From contig CM053809.1 in assembly GCA_028671895.1 (NCBI GenBank), forward strand, positions 1,905,501 through 1,969,500: a DNA stretch of 64,000 bases, given 5' to 3'. Position numbers and translations under genes: made by a program. Origin of the DNA: Oenanthe sinensis (lineage: Eukaryota; Streptophyta; Magnoliopsida; Apiales; Apiaceae). The notes under the pieces are model-generated. The model searched no databases. It was not told where the DNA came from and saw nothing but the letters and a program-made list of their open reading frames with translations. Shown here in pieces: positions 46,679 through 57,606 of the stretch (positions within the stretch are counted from its first letter, which is position 1; every line of letters begins with the position of its first letter).

Positions 46679-48966
46679 TTAATGATGCTGAGGCGGATTC
46701 ATTTTTTCTCTATCATGTCTCTCTTGGAGCCTTGGCGCTGCAATGGAAATTTGGATTTAAAAGATCATGGAAACAAATAACAGTTGCAACACCAATGCTT
46801 TAGAACTATTGTAAACTTTACAGCACATACCTAGTCCATTAGCTTCAGAGGTCTTCATGATTCTAAGCCTTTTTGCAGTATTCAGAAACATCCCCCATGG
46901 AATATCTCCAACAAGCATCCAGTCTCCTTCTTTATCTTCATAAGTGAGCACAAACTCAGAGGATCCATCCAAAAGCTTTGATGGTTGCACTGTTTGTTTA
47001 TTCATTCCAGCTAGGCCTAATTACACAAAGTTCAAATTTACTATAAATAGGAGGTAAACAATTTAGATAAATAATCCGGAAATAAAATGTCTAGACACCA
47101 ATTCCCATGCAGAAAGTGGACCAAATAAATGTGTTATTGGGCGCTATATAGCATATCTCAACCCCGAATGCTGGCTAGCTTATAGAATTAAAGGACTTAC
47201 TGATAGAAGTGATGGTTGTACTGGAGGACTTAAAGAACATCTCCTCGATTGTTCGAGCTAAAGTTTCATAACAAGCATGAACACTCAAATCTACTTTTCG
47301 TCCTATTTGTAATCCGTCCATATTCACCTTCACAAACTTAACAAGTCCTCTATCTTTAGTAGTAGAATCATCGTTGTCCCTTCCATGGTCGATTTTCTTT
47401 GAAGAATCTTTATTTGCATCATTCACATGAATTTCCTTTTCTTCTTGATCCCCATTTGTGGACTTTGTTTGGTTAATTAAGTTGTTCATCCTGTAAGTCC
47501 TTATAGGTGGCCATCCTACAACCTGACTGTGTTTGGAAAGCAAAATGTACATACACGAATTAATTTTACTCATCCAGCAAGAATTGTGAATGGCATATTG
47601 AGAGCCTGAGATGCCTATTACAAATACTTGGAATTTGATATTTGTTTTCACATCATGAATTTATGATACAAACATATATTTGAAGAAGACTACACTGGAA
47701 CTTTAGCAAACACATAAAAAGATCAGTTATACAAACAAGTATAGACAAAAGCTCAAAACTCCATACTTAAAACCAAGCACCACCTTTGTTCCCAATAAAA
47801 GAGTCAAACTTTATCGGTAAGTACACTGTACACACACATTGTGTTCCATTAAAAGAAAAAGTACACACATATATGAGTCTACATATATATTTTATTAGTT
47901 AAGATTTTTTTGTAGGTTAAATAGTTTTTTAAAGCACAACTGTATAATGGGAGGGGAGTGAAGATTCTAAACCGAAGGTTAGGGAGGGGGTTGGGGTCCT
48001 TTGCCACCCCGCTATCTTTGTGTGCACAACTACACATATAAACATATTTCGAAGATCTAGAAGGTATGCGCAAACTTGTTCGTAATCTTTTGGAATCAAT
48101 ATTGAATCATAACAACTACATATATGATAATGTCTATTGATACACAAAAAGATCTGCAAAATATATGGCTAAAATTCTCAAGACTCTCATTAACATAAGC
48201 TTTGTGATAATAGTAGACCTGTATATTTTTTTGAATAAGTAGGCTTATAACGTTACAAATGAGTATCCATTCTCTGATAAAACTCGGGGTGAGCGAGAAT
48301 GGAACCACAAACTCGGAACAAGGATGACAAAGGATAAGCGTTTACCACTTGGGCTACCCAATCACACTCAACAGACTTGCATATTAGTATATAGAATTGA
48401 TTAAATCTTCTATACATCAAAGCATGAACCACAAATCACTTTTTGAACATAGAAGCAAATCGGAACATAAACCACTATCAAGATATTAACAGAGAAACAC
48501 ATCTATAAAGATCATAAAGCAAACAACTCCAGTAGGAAGCAAAACATTAACATATATACTGAAACATCTGAATTTCAAGAAGACAGTAACATCAACAAAT
48601 AAAAAAAAACACAACTTGAAGAAGCCAACAACAAGGCCATCAAAAGATTCAAGACACACACAAAGACTAACCACAAAGATAACATGACATACAAGTAGAC
48701 AAGTAGTAACAAACATGAACATAAGAAAACAGATAAAAGTAACAAGTTTTCCAGTATATACATACACACACATTAAAGATTTTACATGCAAGTATATACC
48801 TGACAGGATCAGGTCCTGTTTTGGTGGCAGAAGGAAAATCTTGAGCAGTCCTTATTTTCTTAACATGCTCAGCACCCCATTGAGTATTATTAGTACAAGA
48901 ACTAGTATGAAGACTCAAGCCAAGGCCCAGTTCAAGTTCACCTTCATTTTGGTATGAACAAGACAT
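46679..48966 (-). CDS. IAA: Aux/IAA auxin-responsive repressor (IAA10/11-like)
   Basis: Four exons on the minus strand: 48966-48800, 47526-47201, 47010-46831 and 46737-46679, spliced to 243 residues. Aux/IAA proteins block ARF transcription factors in the nucleus and are destroyed when auxin joins them to TIR1/AFB. Domain I is the EAR repressor LELGLGLSL (11-19). Domain II is the degron VVGWPPIR (58-65). Domain III starts KFVKVNMDG (119-127) with the PB1 lysine. Domain IV has YEDKEGDWMLVGD (188-200), the acidic PB1 face. The C-terminus is NGLAPRLQERHDREK and a short tail. The QVVGWPPIRTYRMN context and ANGLAPR end resemble the IAA10/IAA11 group, which I infer from memory of the family. Exon 2 begins at CACAG-TCAGG; the alternative acceptor three bases later would break the frame. 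A SINE sits in intron 1. Confidence 0.95.
48223..48366 (-). mobile_element. tRNA-derived SINE in intron 1 of the Aux/IAA gene
   Basis: On the minus strand, TGGGTAGCCCAAGTGGTAAA resembles a tRNA A box and GTGGTTCCATTCTCGC resembles a B box. They are followed by a unique body and the tail ATAAGCCTACTTATTCAAAAAAA. A diverged relative lies at 49464-49630. Same direction as the gene. Confidence 0.55.
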
Positions 48967-49463
48967 TTTTTTCTCTCTTTCTTTAACACATACACTGCAC
49001 CTTTTAAATTTCCTGAAAGAGAATGCAGATATGTAAATAAAAAATGAATGGGGTTTTTTTGGGTACTAAAAAATGGGACAAAAGCAAAGTGAAAAGTGGA
49101 TTGGGATGGTCATCATGGTCATGGTGGAGAAGAGAGTGATGGGAAGTGGGACCCTTATGTCTCTTTTAGTGCTCCAAAATCTCCTTATCCCACCATCTCT
49201 CAAGTTTCAACTTGCTGGTGCCTGCTGGTGGGAGTGGTGGTCTATATAAATCATAGTGTTTTTTTTCATAATATATAATTAATGGTTTTGGTCCCCGACA
49301 TGCAATGATTGAACAACCATCTTTCCACGCGAATAAAAAAAAAATCCTAATTATCTTTACAGAAGCGCGGACAAATGACTTGGATCGTGCATAATGCTTT
49401 CCGCGAATAAAAAACGCGGAAAGATAGTTCAGACTGCATTATATGTTACATATATTCCTAAAC
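48967..49463 (-). promoter_or_regulatory. upstream region of the Aux/IAA gene
   Basis: Directly above the ATG the minus strand is pyrimidine/purine-skewed leader (AGAGAAAAAAATGTCTT context). Further up, GTCTCTTTTAGTGCTCC (49158-49174, + strand) includes a TGTCTC-like half on one strand only. No firm TATA box or auxin element can be assigned. The rest is ordinary intergenic DNA. Confidence 0.35.
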
Positions 49464-49630
49464 TTTTTTTAATAAATAGGTTTATACTCTTACAAATGAT
49501 TATATATAATAAATAGGTTTATACTCTTTCAAATGATTATATGTTCTACGAAATATCGATATGAGTTAGAATCGAACATAGAACTCAGAAGGACAATGAA
49601 AAAACCTTTAACATTTGTATTATTCAATCG
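49464..49630 (-). mobile_element. second, diverged SINE copy with duplicated tail
   Basis: Minus strand GAGTTCTATGTTCGATTCTA, then the tail ATAATCATTTGAAAGAGTAT, matches the B-box half and tail of the SINE at 48223-48366. The tail unit (AATAAATAGGTTTATACTCT on the + strand) is present twice in tandem. The A-box half is poorly preserved. Confidence 0.45.
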
Positions 49631-50581
49631 GTATATTCTTAATTAGTTGTGTGTTATTCAAGATTGTTGTTTTGCTGAAACTTCCGCGAATCTCTTAATT
49701 TCATTTGTATAAATAATATAAAAAGAGAATAATATTTGTGAGAATATCTGTAAGGGTGATTTTAGAAACTTATCTAATTTCTAGTATATATGTGGAGGGA
49801 CAATTTTGTAAATATAAAAATATATATTTACATTTGATAATTATAAGCATGTGAATTGTGTTAAAAATTTTATATCTGATGTTATTCTTATGAGTATGAA
49901 ACTCATATAAAAAAATTTATATCATTTTCCTCTATAATTTCTATAAAAAATTGTATTCTTCAAATAGTTTTATAATAATTAAAAGTATTTTTTTACCCAA
50001 GTATAACAGAAATTAAATAAAAAACGTTACTTTATTATAAAGTCTAGGCTGGCTCCCAAGTCCCAGCTCCGTAATTCCTTAAAAAATATGAAGAAAAATA
50101 GACTTTCAGTGATTTAGTTAACAAACAGTGTGTGGGAACTAACATTTTTACCCTCTTTTCTTGTATAGTTGTATTTAATCTAAAACCTTAAATTAAAATT
50201 TTCTTTAAAATACTCTTATGCAGTTGCGGATTTAGGAATATATTCCGATGGGGACATTATATATTTAATAAAATTATAATTTTTTTTTATAGATTAGACA
50301 TTATATATTTACAAAAACAATTGTATTTTTTATATGTGAGCTATTCCTAAATATTAAAAAATAATTTTTCTTTTTAAATTTTTCAAAAATTTTCTATTTT
50401 AATATAAAAGTACTAAAATTTTCTTCCTCCAAATATTTTATCTCAATTATATCATCATGTAAATAATAAACTCAAAAAGAGTTAGATACTAATATAAATC
50501 AAATACTAATATAATAAGGATAATTAGCTTTTTAGTGAGAATATTTGATAAAATATATAGTTTTTTATAATAATAAAATAA
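49631..50581. other. AT-rich intergenic DNA
   Basis: Nothing recognisable. No frame of convincing length or composition and no terminal repeats seen. Confidence 0.5.
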
Positions 50582-50591
50582 TAATAATTAC

Positions 50592-50935
50592 GGGTTTTAT
50601 ATTAAATTGCTCACCCATCTCACGAAAAAATATCAAGTAACTACCAACATTTCCACGACGACTTATTTAAGCCACTAAACTGTTAAGATATAGCATTTCG
50701 CTAACTTAAAAAAAATTAACGATTTACATTAAAACACATGCATTACGAACCAGAATTGATGAGACTATGTCTTAACAGTTTTAATGTTAAGATATATCAC
50801 TTCGCTATCCCATTTATTTTAATGTTAATATTAACAGTTTAGTGGCTTAAATGAGTCGTCGTGGAAATAAGTTAGTTACTTGATATTTTTTTTATGAGAT
50901 GAGTGGTCAATTTGATATAAAACCCTAATAATTAC
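50592..50935. mobile_element. Mutator-like MITE with long inverted arms
   Basis: The two ends, GGGTTTTATATTAAATTGCT on the left and its near-complement on the right, remain inverted over about 95 bases (both read ATATCAAGTAACTA and TTTCCACGACGAC inward). The exact 10-base duplicate TAATAATTAC lies at 50582-50591 and 50936-50945. Arms of this length and a 9-11 base duplication are the pattern of Mutator-like elements. Length 344 bases, no coding. Confidence 0.85.
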
Positions 50936-50945
50936 TCATATTGTT

Positions 50946-51473
50946 TTAAGGGGGAGGGGCAATTATAAATTCGTCTTTGCTCTTATGCAACAAGAAATCT
51001 ATTTATATTATATTTGACGTGGATTTTATGCTATTCCTGAGAATTCACCATTAAAAACTTAAAAAAATACGATGAATGAATATTTTAAAAGAACAAGATC
51101 AATTCAAAACTTGAATCTCAAACTCTTTAATTAATCCAAAAATTAAGTAATTTGAATCTAACTCTCAACACAATCCAATAATTGAAATTTAAAAAAAAAT
51201 AAAAACTAATCATAATTTAATTTCGAAATAAAAATTTGAATATCATTCCATCGTTTATAAAAGATTATAAACGATGGGTATATATAGGTTACGTAAACAA
51301 CATATAACTAACATGAATCATAAAATATTTTAATATATCAATTAGAATTAGACAATATTTTAATTCATATACGAATTCAATATAACTAATATCTAGATCA
51401 ATTTAGGAAACCATTAAAAATCCAATCCAAAGAAAAATAGTTATAAAACCATGTTTTTGATGGAGAAATCTGA
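50946..51473. other. AT-rich intergenic DNA
   Basis: Nothing recognisable beyond low-complexity AT-rich sequence. Confidence 0.5.
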
Positions 51474-52336
51474 TAATCAACAAAAATTGAGATTTTTTAC
51501 CGGAAAAAGATCTAACAAGGCTGAATATTAGCGGAGTGTGATCGTTTGTGAGTAATTGAGGGCTGAGATTATAAGGTTTTGGAATCGCTATTGTTTTGTT
51601 TGTTAGAGAAAACAGGTTTTCTCTCCAACAACCGCTAGCTGTAGATTTTCTAACCCCTTACAATGTGCCTATGTACCTCTATTTATAGAGGATCAAGTCC
51701 ACGTATTTCTTTGCTGAATCAGAAGCCCAATAAAAGAAGGTCACCTTGTCCACCCCTTATTCAACCGTAATTCAGAAATAGAAACCTAGTTGAAAGATGT
51801 CTTCTCATTAAGGTTTGTCTGGATATTCGAAAACCCAGTATAAGGTCCAAAAACTTCATGAATACGACTCGGACTCAGATTTCATGAGGTCGGGACAACT
51901 CACTACAGCTATTTCCTCATAACCTTAACCGGATGTCATCATTAGATCCACATCGGATGAAGGACACATACTAAACCTCAGACGAGGACAACCCACCTGA
52001 GTACAAGGAAATGATCTTCCAAGCTAAGGCCGGCTACATCCCAAAACTCTCCGCTGAGGATAACTCGTGGAGTACAGAGCAATAGTATTTAATAATCAAC
52101 CCCGGAGGGCCTTCAACAATAAACTCGGGAGGGCCTTCATTTGTACCTGTAAATACTTAATAGAGAAGCAGTCACGTTCAGCATCAGGGCACGCCCTCCT
52201 CAGTCTAGCCAGGGCGCGCCCTCCTCATCCTGAGGTTGGCCCAAGAGGTTGGCCCAAAACACATAAAAGAATCTTATCAAAGCCCAATTGTAACTAAGCC
52301 CATTAAAATACCAACAAGCTATTTTAGGGTGCAACA
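51474..52336 (-). repeat. LTR remnant of an unclassified retroelement with TATA box
   Basis: The right edge on the minus strand is TGTTGCACCCTAAAATAGC, an LTR-like start. The minus strand then has CTATAAATAGAGG at about 51677-51689 as a TATA box. The segment is GC-richer than its surroundings, with paired motifs (CACGCCCTCCTCA and GCGCGCCCTCCTCA near 52190-52226; GGAGGGCCTTCA twice near 52105-52140; GAGGTTGGCCCAA twice near 52232-52257). No PBS or coding region is seen next to it, so it may be a solo LTR. The left boundary is approximate. Confidence 0.45.
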
Positions 52337-53302
52337 CATGTATAACTAGAAAAATAGAACCTAAATGCTTAAAAAAAACCCTCTTTTAAGTTAAAGATAA
52401 AAATTTACAAGTCAAAAATCTACTTAATAAATATATAATAATCAACCCACATTATTGATTAACTACTTGTCTAAACTTTTATAATCTTTTATCATCCATT
52501 GTCATTAATATAGATATTCAAATCTCTAATGCTTGAAGTTGTACTTTCAAAATCTTCCACAAAACCTAACTCAAATCCATTCTTAAATAATAATATAAAA
52601 TATGTAACAATTAATATATCCAATTCTTGATTCACGTCATTTTCCTCTCTTTTAAAAACAAACAAACTAGAGTTCTAAAATATTTACGAATCAACACATG
52701 ATGAGATGGTTGCTCGTAGAACTTGAAAATATCAAATTCTGATGCTATGACCAATAACATTAAAAACAACATCGAATAAATAAGATATTCTGATCAGCAT
52801 TTCTCAATAAGTTGTCTACGCTTGAAAAATCAACTTATTCCACCATAATGACGTTCTCCTTGTTCAAAACCTTTTCACTCTAAAACACCTCTTCTTCCTC
52901 TTTTTTTCATTAATATAAAAAAATAAATTTATAATATTTTTTTTATTTTATATAAATTTATTAAAAACTTCCGTGACAATAAATTAATTTATAGAGTCAG
53001 TTTGATTATAATTAAAAATTAGGTATAATATATTAAAAATATATAAAAATTCGTATATAATTTGAGGTTGTAAAATTATATCCTATATATAATTAGAGTA
53101 AATAGAAAATGTGGCCGTTGTGGTCGTCAGGACTCGATATAAATTTTAAAAATAATAAGTAATTTAGAAAAAATACTAGAAAATATTAAAAATTAATAAT
53201 AAATATATTACTTATAATTTAGTTAATACAAGAAAAAGTATAATTAGATTATTAAATATGATATTAAATAAATAAAAATATTATTACAAGATTTAACTAT
53301 TA
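52337..53302. other. AT-rich intergenic DNA
   Basis: No gene or element seen. Confidence 0.45.
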
Positions 53303-53392
53303 TAATATAATGGTAATGAGTTCGAGTCTCAAGAATTTTTTAGAACAAATACTCATTTATAAGTTTCTCAGCTTAATTATTAAAAAAAACCT
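53303..53392 (+). mobile_element. 3' half of a SINE, same family as in the Aux/IAA intron
   Basis: ATGGTAATGAGTTCGAGTCT looks like a B box, followed by AATACTCATTTATAAGTTTC and an A-run, matching the body and tail of the SINE at 48223-48366. The 5' half is missing or too diverged. Confidence 0.4.
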
Positions 53393-53733
53393 ATATCAAA
53401 TTCTCAATTAGGGTGAAGGCCTTGAATACCTCTTTTCAGGAAAGAAGCAACCAAAATACCCACGAACGGAAGTAGCGGTCCTAAATACCTCCAGGATACG
53501 CATCTTTGACATGCGTGCATACGTATACGCTTAAAACTTATGCGTGCATACGTATGTGATAGCAAGGTATTACATATATAAAGAAAACACGCATAACCTG
53601 AATGCATACAAGGTGGATAAAAAGGACCACACTTCCGCTTTTAGGTATATTGGGTCGTATATATTAAAAAATGGGTATTTTGATTATTTTCTCAATTATC
53701 AATCATTATTTTGCCGCTTAAATTTTAATAACA
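53393..53733. other. intergenic DNA with a 15-base direct repeat
   Basis: TGCGTGCATACGTAT occurs twice (about 53513 and 53541). No gene seen. Confidence 0.45.
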
Positions 53734-54253
53734 CTAGCTTATATCCCGTGCGATGCACGGATGAATTTTTTTAATTTTTTAATATTTTTATTTTAATATT
53801 TTTTAATGATTTGAATTTATTTGTATTTGTATAATAATAATTTAAATTTTATTTAATATTATATATATATATATATATTTTTTTTTATAATTTATTTGTA
53901 TTTATATTTTAATAGGATAATTTTTGTTTGTTTTGTATAAAGATGTATTTTACTTAGGAGATTAATGTGAGAAATTTTAGTTAGAAGATTAATATGAGAT
54001 TGTATTTTAGTAGTAATGTTTATATTCTTTAGAATTATAATTTTTATGAGTTGTTTGCATAAAAGGAGGATTATTGGTGTTAGAATTGTATGTATGATTA
54101 TATTCTTTTAAAATTATATTTTATTAAAATTCAACGGTTAAGATTATTTCTATGGTTCACTTAAAATTGGACGGTTAAGATCTTTTATATGATTCACCTA
54201 GTACCATACCGACCAAAACTTTTAATCTTTCATCTTTAATAATATAGTATAGA
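53734..54253 (-). mobile_element. short non-autonomous Helitron, outer copy
   Basis: On the minus strand it starts TCTATACTATATTATTAAAG and ends CCGTGCATCGCACGG (6-bp stem, ATC loop), GATATAAG, CTAG, followed by T. This is the TC...hairpin-CTRR layout of Helitrons. Length 520 bases, no coding. Its 5' end directly touches the 3' end of the next copy. Confidence 0.8.
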
Positions 54254-54432
54254 CTAGCTTATATCTCGTGCGATGCACGGATGAATTTTTTTATTTTTTT
54301 AATATTTTTATTTTAATATTTTTTAATGATTTGAATTTATTTGTATTTGTATAATAATAATTTAAATTTTATTTAATATTATATGTATATGTTTTTATAT
54401 AATTTATTTGTATTTATATTTTAATAAGATAA

Positions 54433-54852
54433 TGTAACATCCCACATCGAATAGAATGTGTGTGTTTGGGCCCTTTATAAGGACAAGTTAATAATTAATG
54501 TATACCTAAAATTGCTAGCTTTTTATGGGCTGACCTGTGGTGGGTTGTTGGGCCTGGTATGCATTCAGTTATGGACTTGGGTTGTTATAAATGGTATCAG
54601 AGCCTTGCCCGGCCGGAAGTGTTAAGGCACTGCCCGGGTTCCGTAAGTTTGTCTGTGGGCTCGACGAGGACGTCGACCCAATAAGGTGGGGTGTTTGTAA
54701 CATCCCACATCGAATAAATAAAGTGTATTTGGACCCTTTATAAGGACAAGTCAATAACTAATGTATACCTAAAATTGCTAGCTTTTTATGGGCTGACCTG
54801 TGGTGAGTTGTTGGGCCTGGTATGCATTCAGTTATGAGCTTGGGTTGTTATA
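54433..54852 (+). mobile_element. complete TRIM, left copy
   Basis: LTRs 54433-54589 and 54696-54852 (both TGTAACATCCCACATCGAAT to TTGTTATA). PBS TGGTATCAGAGCC two bases after the first LTR. Purine tract AATAAGGTGGGGTGTT before the second LTR. The interior of 106 bases has no coding capacity. Confidence 0.88.
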
Positions 54853-55153
54853 AATGGTATCAGAGCCAACTCTCGAAAGCTTGATTCGTCAAGTTGCCAG
54901 AAGTGGCCTGGGGACATGAGAAAATATATTTAATTTATTTTAAAATATAATTTCAATTTTTAAAAATTATAAAATAATAAGTTTTAATTTTCAATAAAAA
55001 TTTAATTAATATTTTCTAAAAAAATCAATAAAATAAATGAGTGAGTAAATATTTACTTCCCAACACAAACTCTATCCCCACCTCTAAATACAAAACCCCT
55101 CTTTTGCCTTCCTCTAACCCCCAAAACCCCAGTTTCTCCCCTAATTCAATTCT

Positions 55154-55777
55154 TCTCAAAACAAACGCCTCCGCGCCCTGCGCAAGAAGCTCAATCGCAT
55201 CTCCCAAATGGAAGAATCAATTGCCAAGAATAAACCCCTAAACAAAGAGCAAGAAGAGGTTTATAAGTCCATGTACTTTGCGGGGTTGTTTGATGTGAAG
55301 AGTTTGAGTGATTTCGAGAGTGTTTTGTTGACGAAAAGTCACAAGAGAGGGTGTTGTTTGAGTTATGATTTCGAAAGTTGGGAGTTTGGTGGTTTCGAGA
55401 CCGGTTGATACGGGTTTATCGCATAAGGATGCGTTGGAGAAGTGTGTTGAGCATGCTAAGCTTTGGCTTTCGGGTTCTCATGAGCCAATTGAGGCGGGTT
55501 CGAATGTGACATGTATGGTCTTTTAGTGTAATTTTGCTTTTCTGGAAGAATGATTATTTGTGCTTTGTGTTTGATATTATTTATATGTGATGTTGTTGCA
55601 GATGCTTTGTTGAAAGAAAAGCTTGCAAAGATTATGGCTTCTCCGTATGTTACAATAATGCCAGAGATGAAAGCGCCAGTTGAAGTGGTCGCTGGAAACT
55701 ATGTGTCTTTCCAGGCTCAAGGGGACTTGTCCTATCTAAGTGAAGTTATTTCCAGGCTTAAGTCTCAAGTTGTAGTT
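55154..55777 (+). pseudogene. captured fragment of a coiled-coil protein gene, intron retained
   Basis: Exon part 55154-55512 encodes QNKRLRALRKKLNRISQMEE, then NKPLNKEQEEVYKS, then LLTKSHKRGCCLSYD and, after a frameshift near 55370, SRPVDTGLSHKDALEKC. An intron (55513-55601, GT-AG, codon phase preserved) leads to exon part 55602-55777 with LLKEKLAKIMASPY and MPEMKAPVEVVAGNY, ending at a good donor (GTACGT). It resembles a conserved plant coiled-coil protein family that I know only as uncharacterised (Caprin-like in places). The frameshift and missing ends make it a pseudogene. The retained intron shows capture at the DNA level. Confidence 0.7.
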
Positions 55778-56119
55778 GTACGTAGACCTTACACGTGCAT
55801 CAAGATGAATTACTAGTAAATTTCTTTTTTGAGGGTCAATCAATTGTTAGTAATTGATATTTTATTTTGAATGAAGAGTCTTTTTTATTTTATGCAGTAA
55901 TTTTTGTCAAAAGTTTTATCTAGCTTCCAAATGTAGATAGCTCTACATGTTTAGATATTTAGATGACACTAACAATCTAACCTTGCCTTTGTCTACCAAA
56001 AAGTAATGTTGCTGTGTTTGGGTTCTTGAGAATTTATAACTATCATGCACAAGTTTAGCTTTCACCATATAGGTTTTGACAACAGGGTACTATATGTGAA
56101 AGGAAGTTCTGTAACATAT

Positions 56120-56675
56120 TACTGGGGTCTGCTAACATCAACCAACGTTCCTTAGAAGGCACAAGAGATACTGAGATTGCAATGGGTGCATATCAGCCTC
56201 ATCATACTTATGCACGGTAACGTTACAGTCCACGTGGACAGGTACTATCCATATTGCAAAAAATAATTTAGATTGATACTCAAACTTGAGCATGAGAATC
56301 TGATTTATAATAATCAGATAAATGTAGTGTCAAGCCGGTTTACGACATATCTGACTAAGTGTATTATGTATCCATGTGCAGGTCTATGGATATAGAATGT
56401 CACTGTGGGCAGAGCACATTGGTATGCTGGAGCAATGCTTTGAGCAGCCAGAAAGCATCGATTGTGCGAGACGGGTAAGATACCTAAGTGAGTTGAACTG
56501 GAAACAATTTGCAGCTGAGGAAGTAACTGAAATGAATGGTCATCTGTTGAAGTACCATGTGGAAGTGGATCGAACAGGAAAGGTGAGCCCTCTTCCTGGC
56601 TGTGCTACATTCCCAGATATGGGCGGGAATATCGTGGGCACGTTTGCTGGACTTCAAGAAAATCTGACTATTTGA
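56120..56675 (+). pseudogene. captured C-terminal fragment of a phospholipase D gene, intron retained
   Basis: Exon part up to 56241 encodes GSANINQRSLEGTRDTEIAM and GAYQPHHTYAR, the stretch following the second HKD motif of plant PLD. The HKD residues themselves are lost in a shortened, garbled stretch just upstream. A TAA at 56218-56220 interrupts the frame. After an intron (56242-56381, GT-AG) the second part, 56382-56675, encodes VYGYRMSLWAEHIG, then LNWKQFAAEEVTEMNGHLLK and VSPLPGCATFPDMGG, ending at a natural-looking stop. The family hydrolyses membrane phospholipids to phosphatidic acid, but this fragment lacks the catalytic core and the C2 domain. It is closest to the alpha/beta/delta PLD ends by eye. 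Confidence 0.85.
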
Positions 56676-56823
56676 ATAGCAGAGCTTGTCTGGGGCATAG
56701 ATTTACACACATGTAGTTTATTAGTAATATCAGAACATACAGTATCATTCAAGCTGTGTTGAATGTAGATTTTGTCATCTACTTTAATCACACACAATAG
56801 TTTTGTCATTCCATCGATCCCCT

Positions 56824-56844
56824 GCCTTCTAAGGAACGTTGGTT
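56824..56844 (-). repeat. inverted copy of a PLD exon segment
   Basis: GCCTTCTAAGGAACGTTGGTT is the exact reverse complement of 56140-56160 (the ANINQRSLEG codons). The similarity fades on both sides. The two arms are about 660 bases apart, so a transcript could fold back. Confidence 0.85.
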
Positions 56845-56959
56845 TTGACAAGTAGCTGGTTTTATCCAAGTATATATAAGGTGATGAAGTTGCATCTGGT
56901 TTGTGTTTGTTGGGATGAATTTTGATTATGTTGGGATGTTTCATTTTAGGCAAGTAGCT

Positions 56960-57365
56960 GTTCAAAATTACCACTAAAAATGTTGCCTTAGCTTGTAAAG
57001 GTGTTGCCAAAATTATGATATGTTAATTTTACTTATGTTGCTATAGAGAATGAATAATGTTGGCATATGTCTTATGCCAACACTGTAGATGTGTTATTTT
57101 TTACTAAAAAGCGTTGCTATTCATTTACGGCAACAAGACCCTAATGTTGTTATTAACAAAAAAAGCGTTGGCATAGACCCTAAGCCAACAGAAAAGTTAT
57201 GTGGGAAAGAAATGTTAATATATGTTGGCTTAGCCTCTAAGGCTACATGGCAATATCCAACGCCACAAAAATTGGCCAAAGTGTTGCCTTACACCCTATA
57301 GCAACAATATTCGGCCTTTTTAACACCTTTTTTTGATGTTGCCTTAGACCATTTATGGTGTAGTG
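56960..57365. mobile_element. CACTA-like transposon end with subterminal repeats
   Basis: The right edge reads GGTGTAGTG (complement CACTACACC). The 400 bases before it carry many forward and reverse copies of a GTTGCCTTAGACC/GTTGGCATA-type motif, as in the subterminal regions of CACTA elements. The matching left CACTA end was not found, so the element is truncated or its left end lies inside the gene-fragment region in altered form. Confidence 0.6.
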
Positions 57366-57530
57366 TGGGGACATGAAGGCTGGTGGTATTATCCCACAAT
57401 GGACAGAGGTCCGGAGGTGGGGACACGAAGCTAGCCAGTATTATCCCACAATGGCTAGAGAGGTACGATATGGGCCTATGAGCTATCTGTTCGGCCTAAC
57501 GAGGACGTCAGGAATTTAAGTGGGGGAGTT
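57366..57530. repeat. tandem repeats in the TRIM composite interior
   Basis: Two units of about 50 bases built on GGGGACATGAAGGCTGG and TATTATCCCACAATGG. A fragment of the same unit (GGGGACATGAG) is at 54911, on the other side of the captured genes. Ends in a purine tract AAGTGGGGGAGTT. Confidence 0.6.
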
Positions 57531-57606
57531 TGTAACACCCCAGTCCCACATCGAGTAGATTGGGATAATTTGTTCAGTATATAAGTAAAAGTACTACTAC
57601 TAAGTT
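57531..57606 (+). repeat. variant TRIM LTR start, truncated
   Basis: TGTAACACCCCAGTCCCACA right after the purine tract. It is related to but different from the 157-bp TRIM LTRs and breaks off after 76 bases where the right TRIM starts. Confidence 0.6.

Noticed and set aside
46757..47005. Separate gene with domain IV only
   Set aside because: It is exon 3 of the Aux/IAA gene read on into its intron. Splice sites join it in frame to exons 2 and 4.
49096..49278. 60-codon plus-strand frame upstream of the Aux/IAA gene
   Set aside because: No homology recognised, it lies in the divergent upstream region, and length and composition fit chance.
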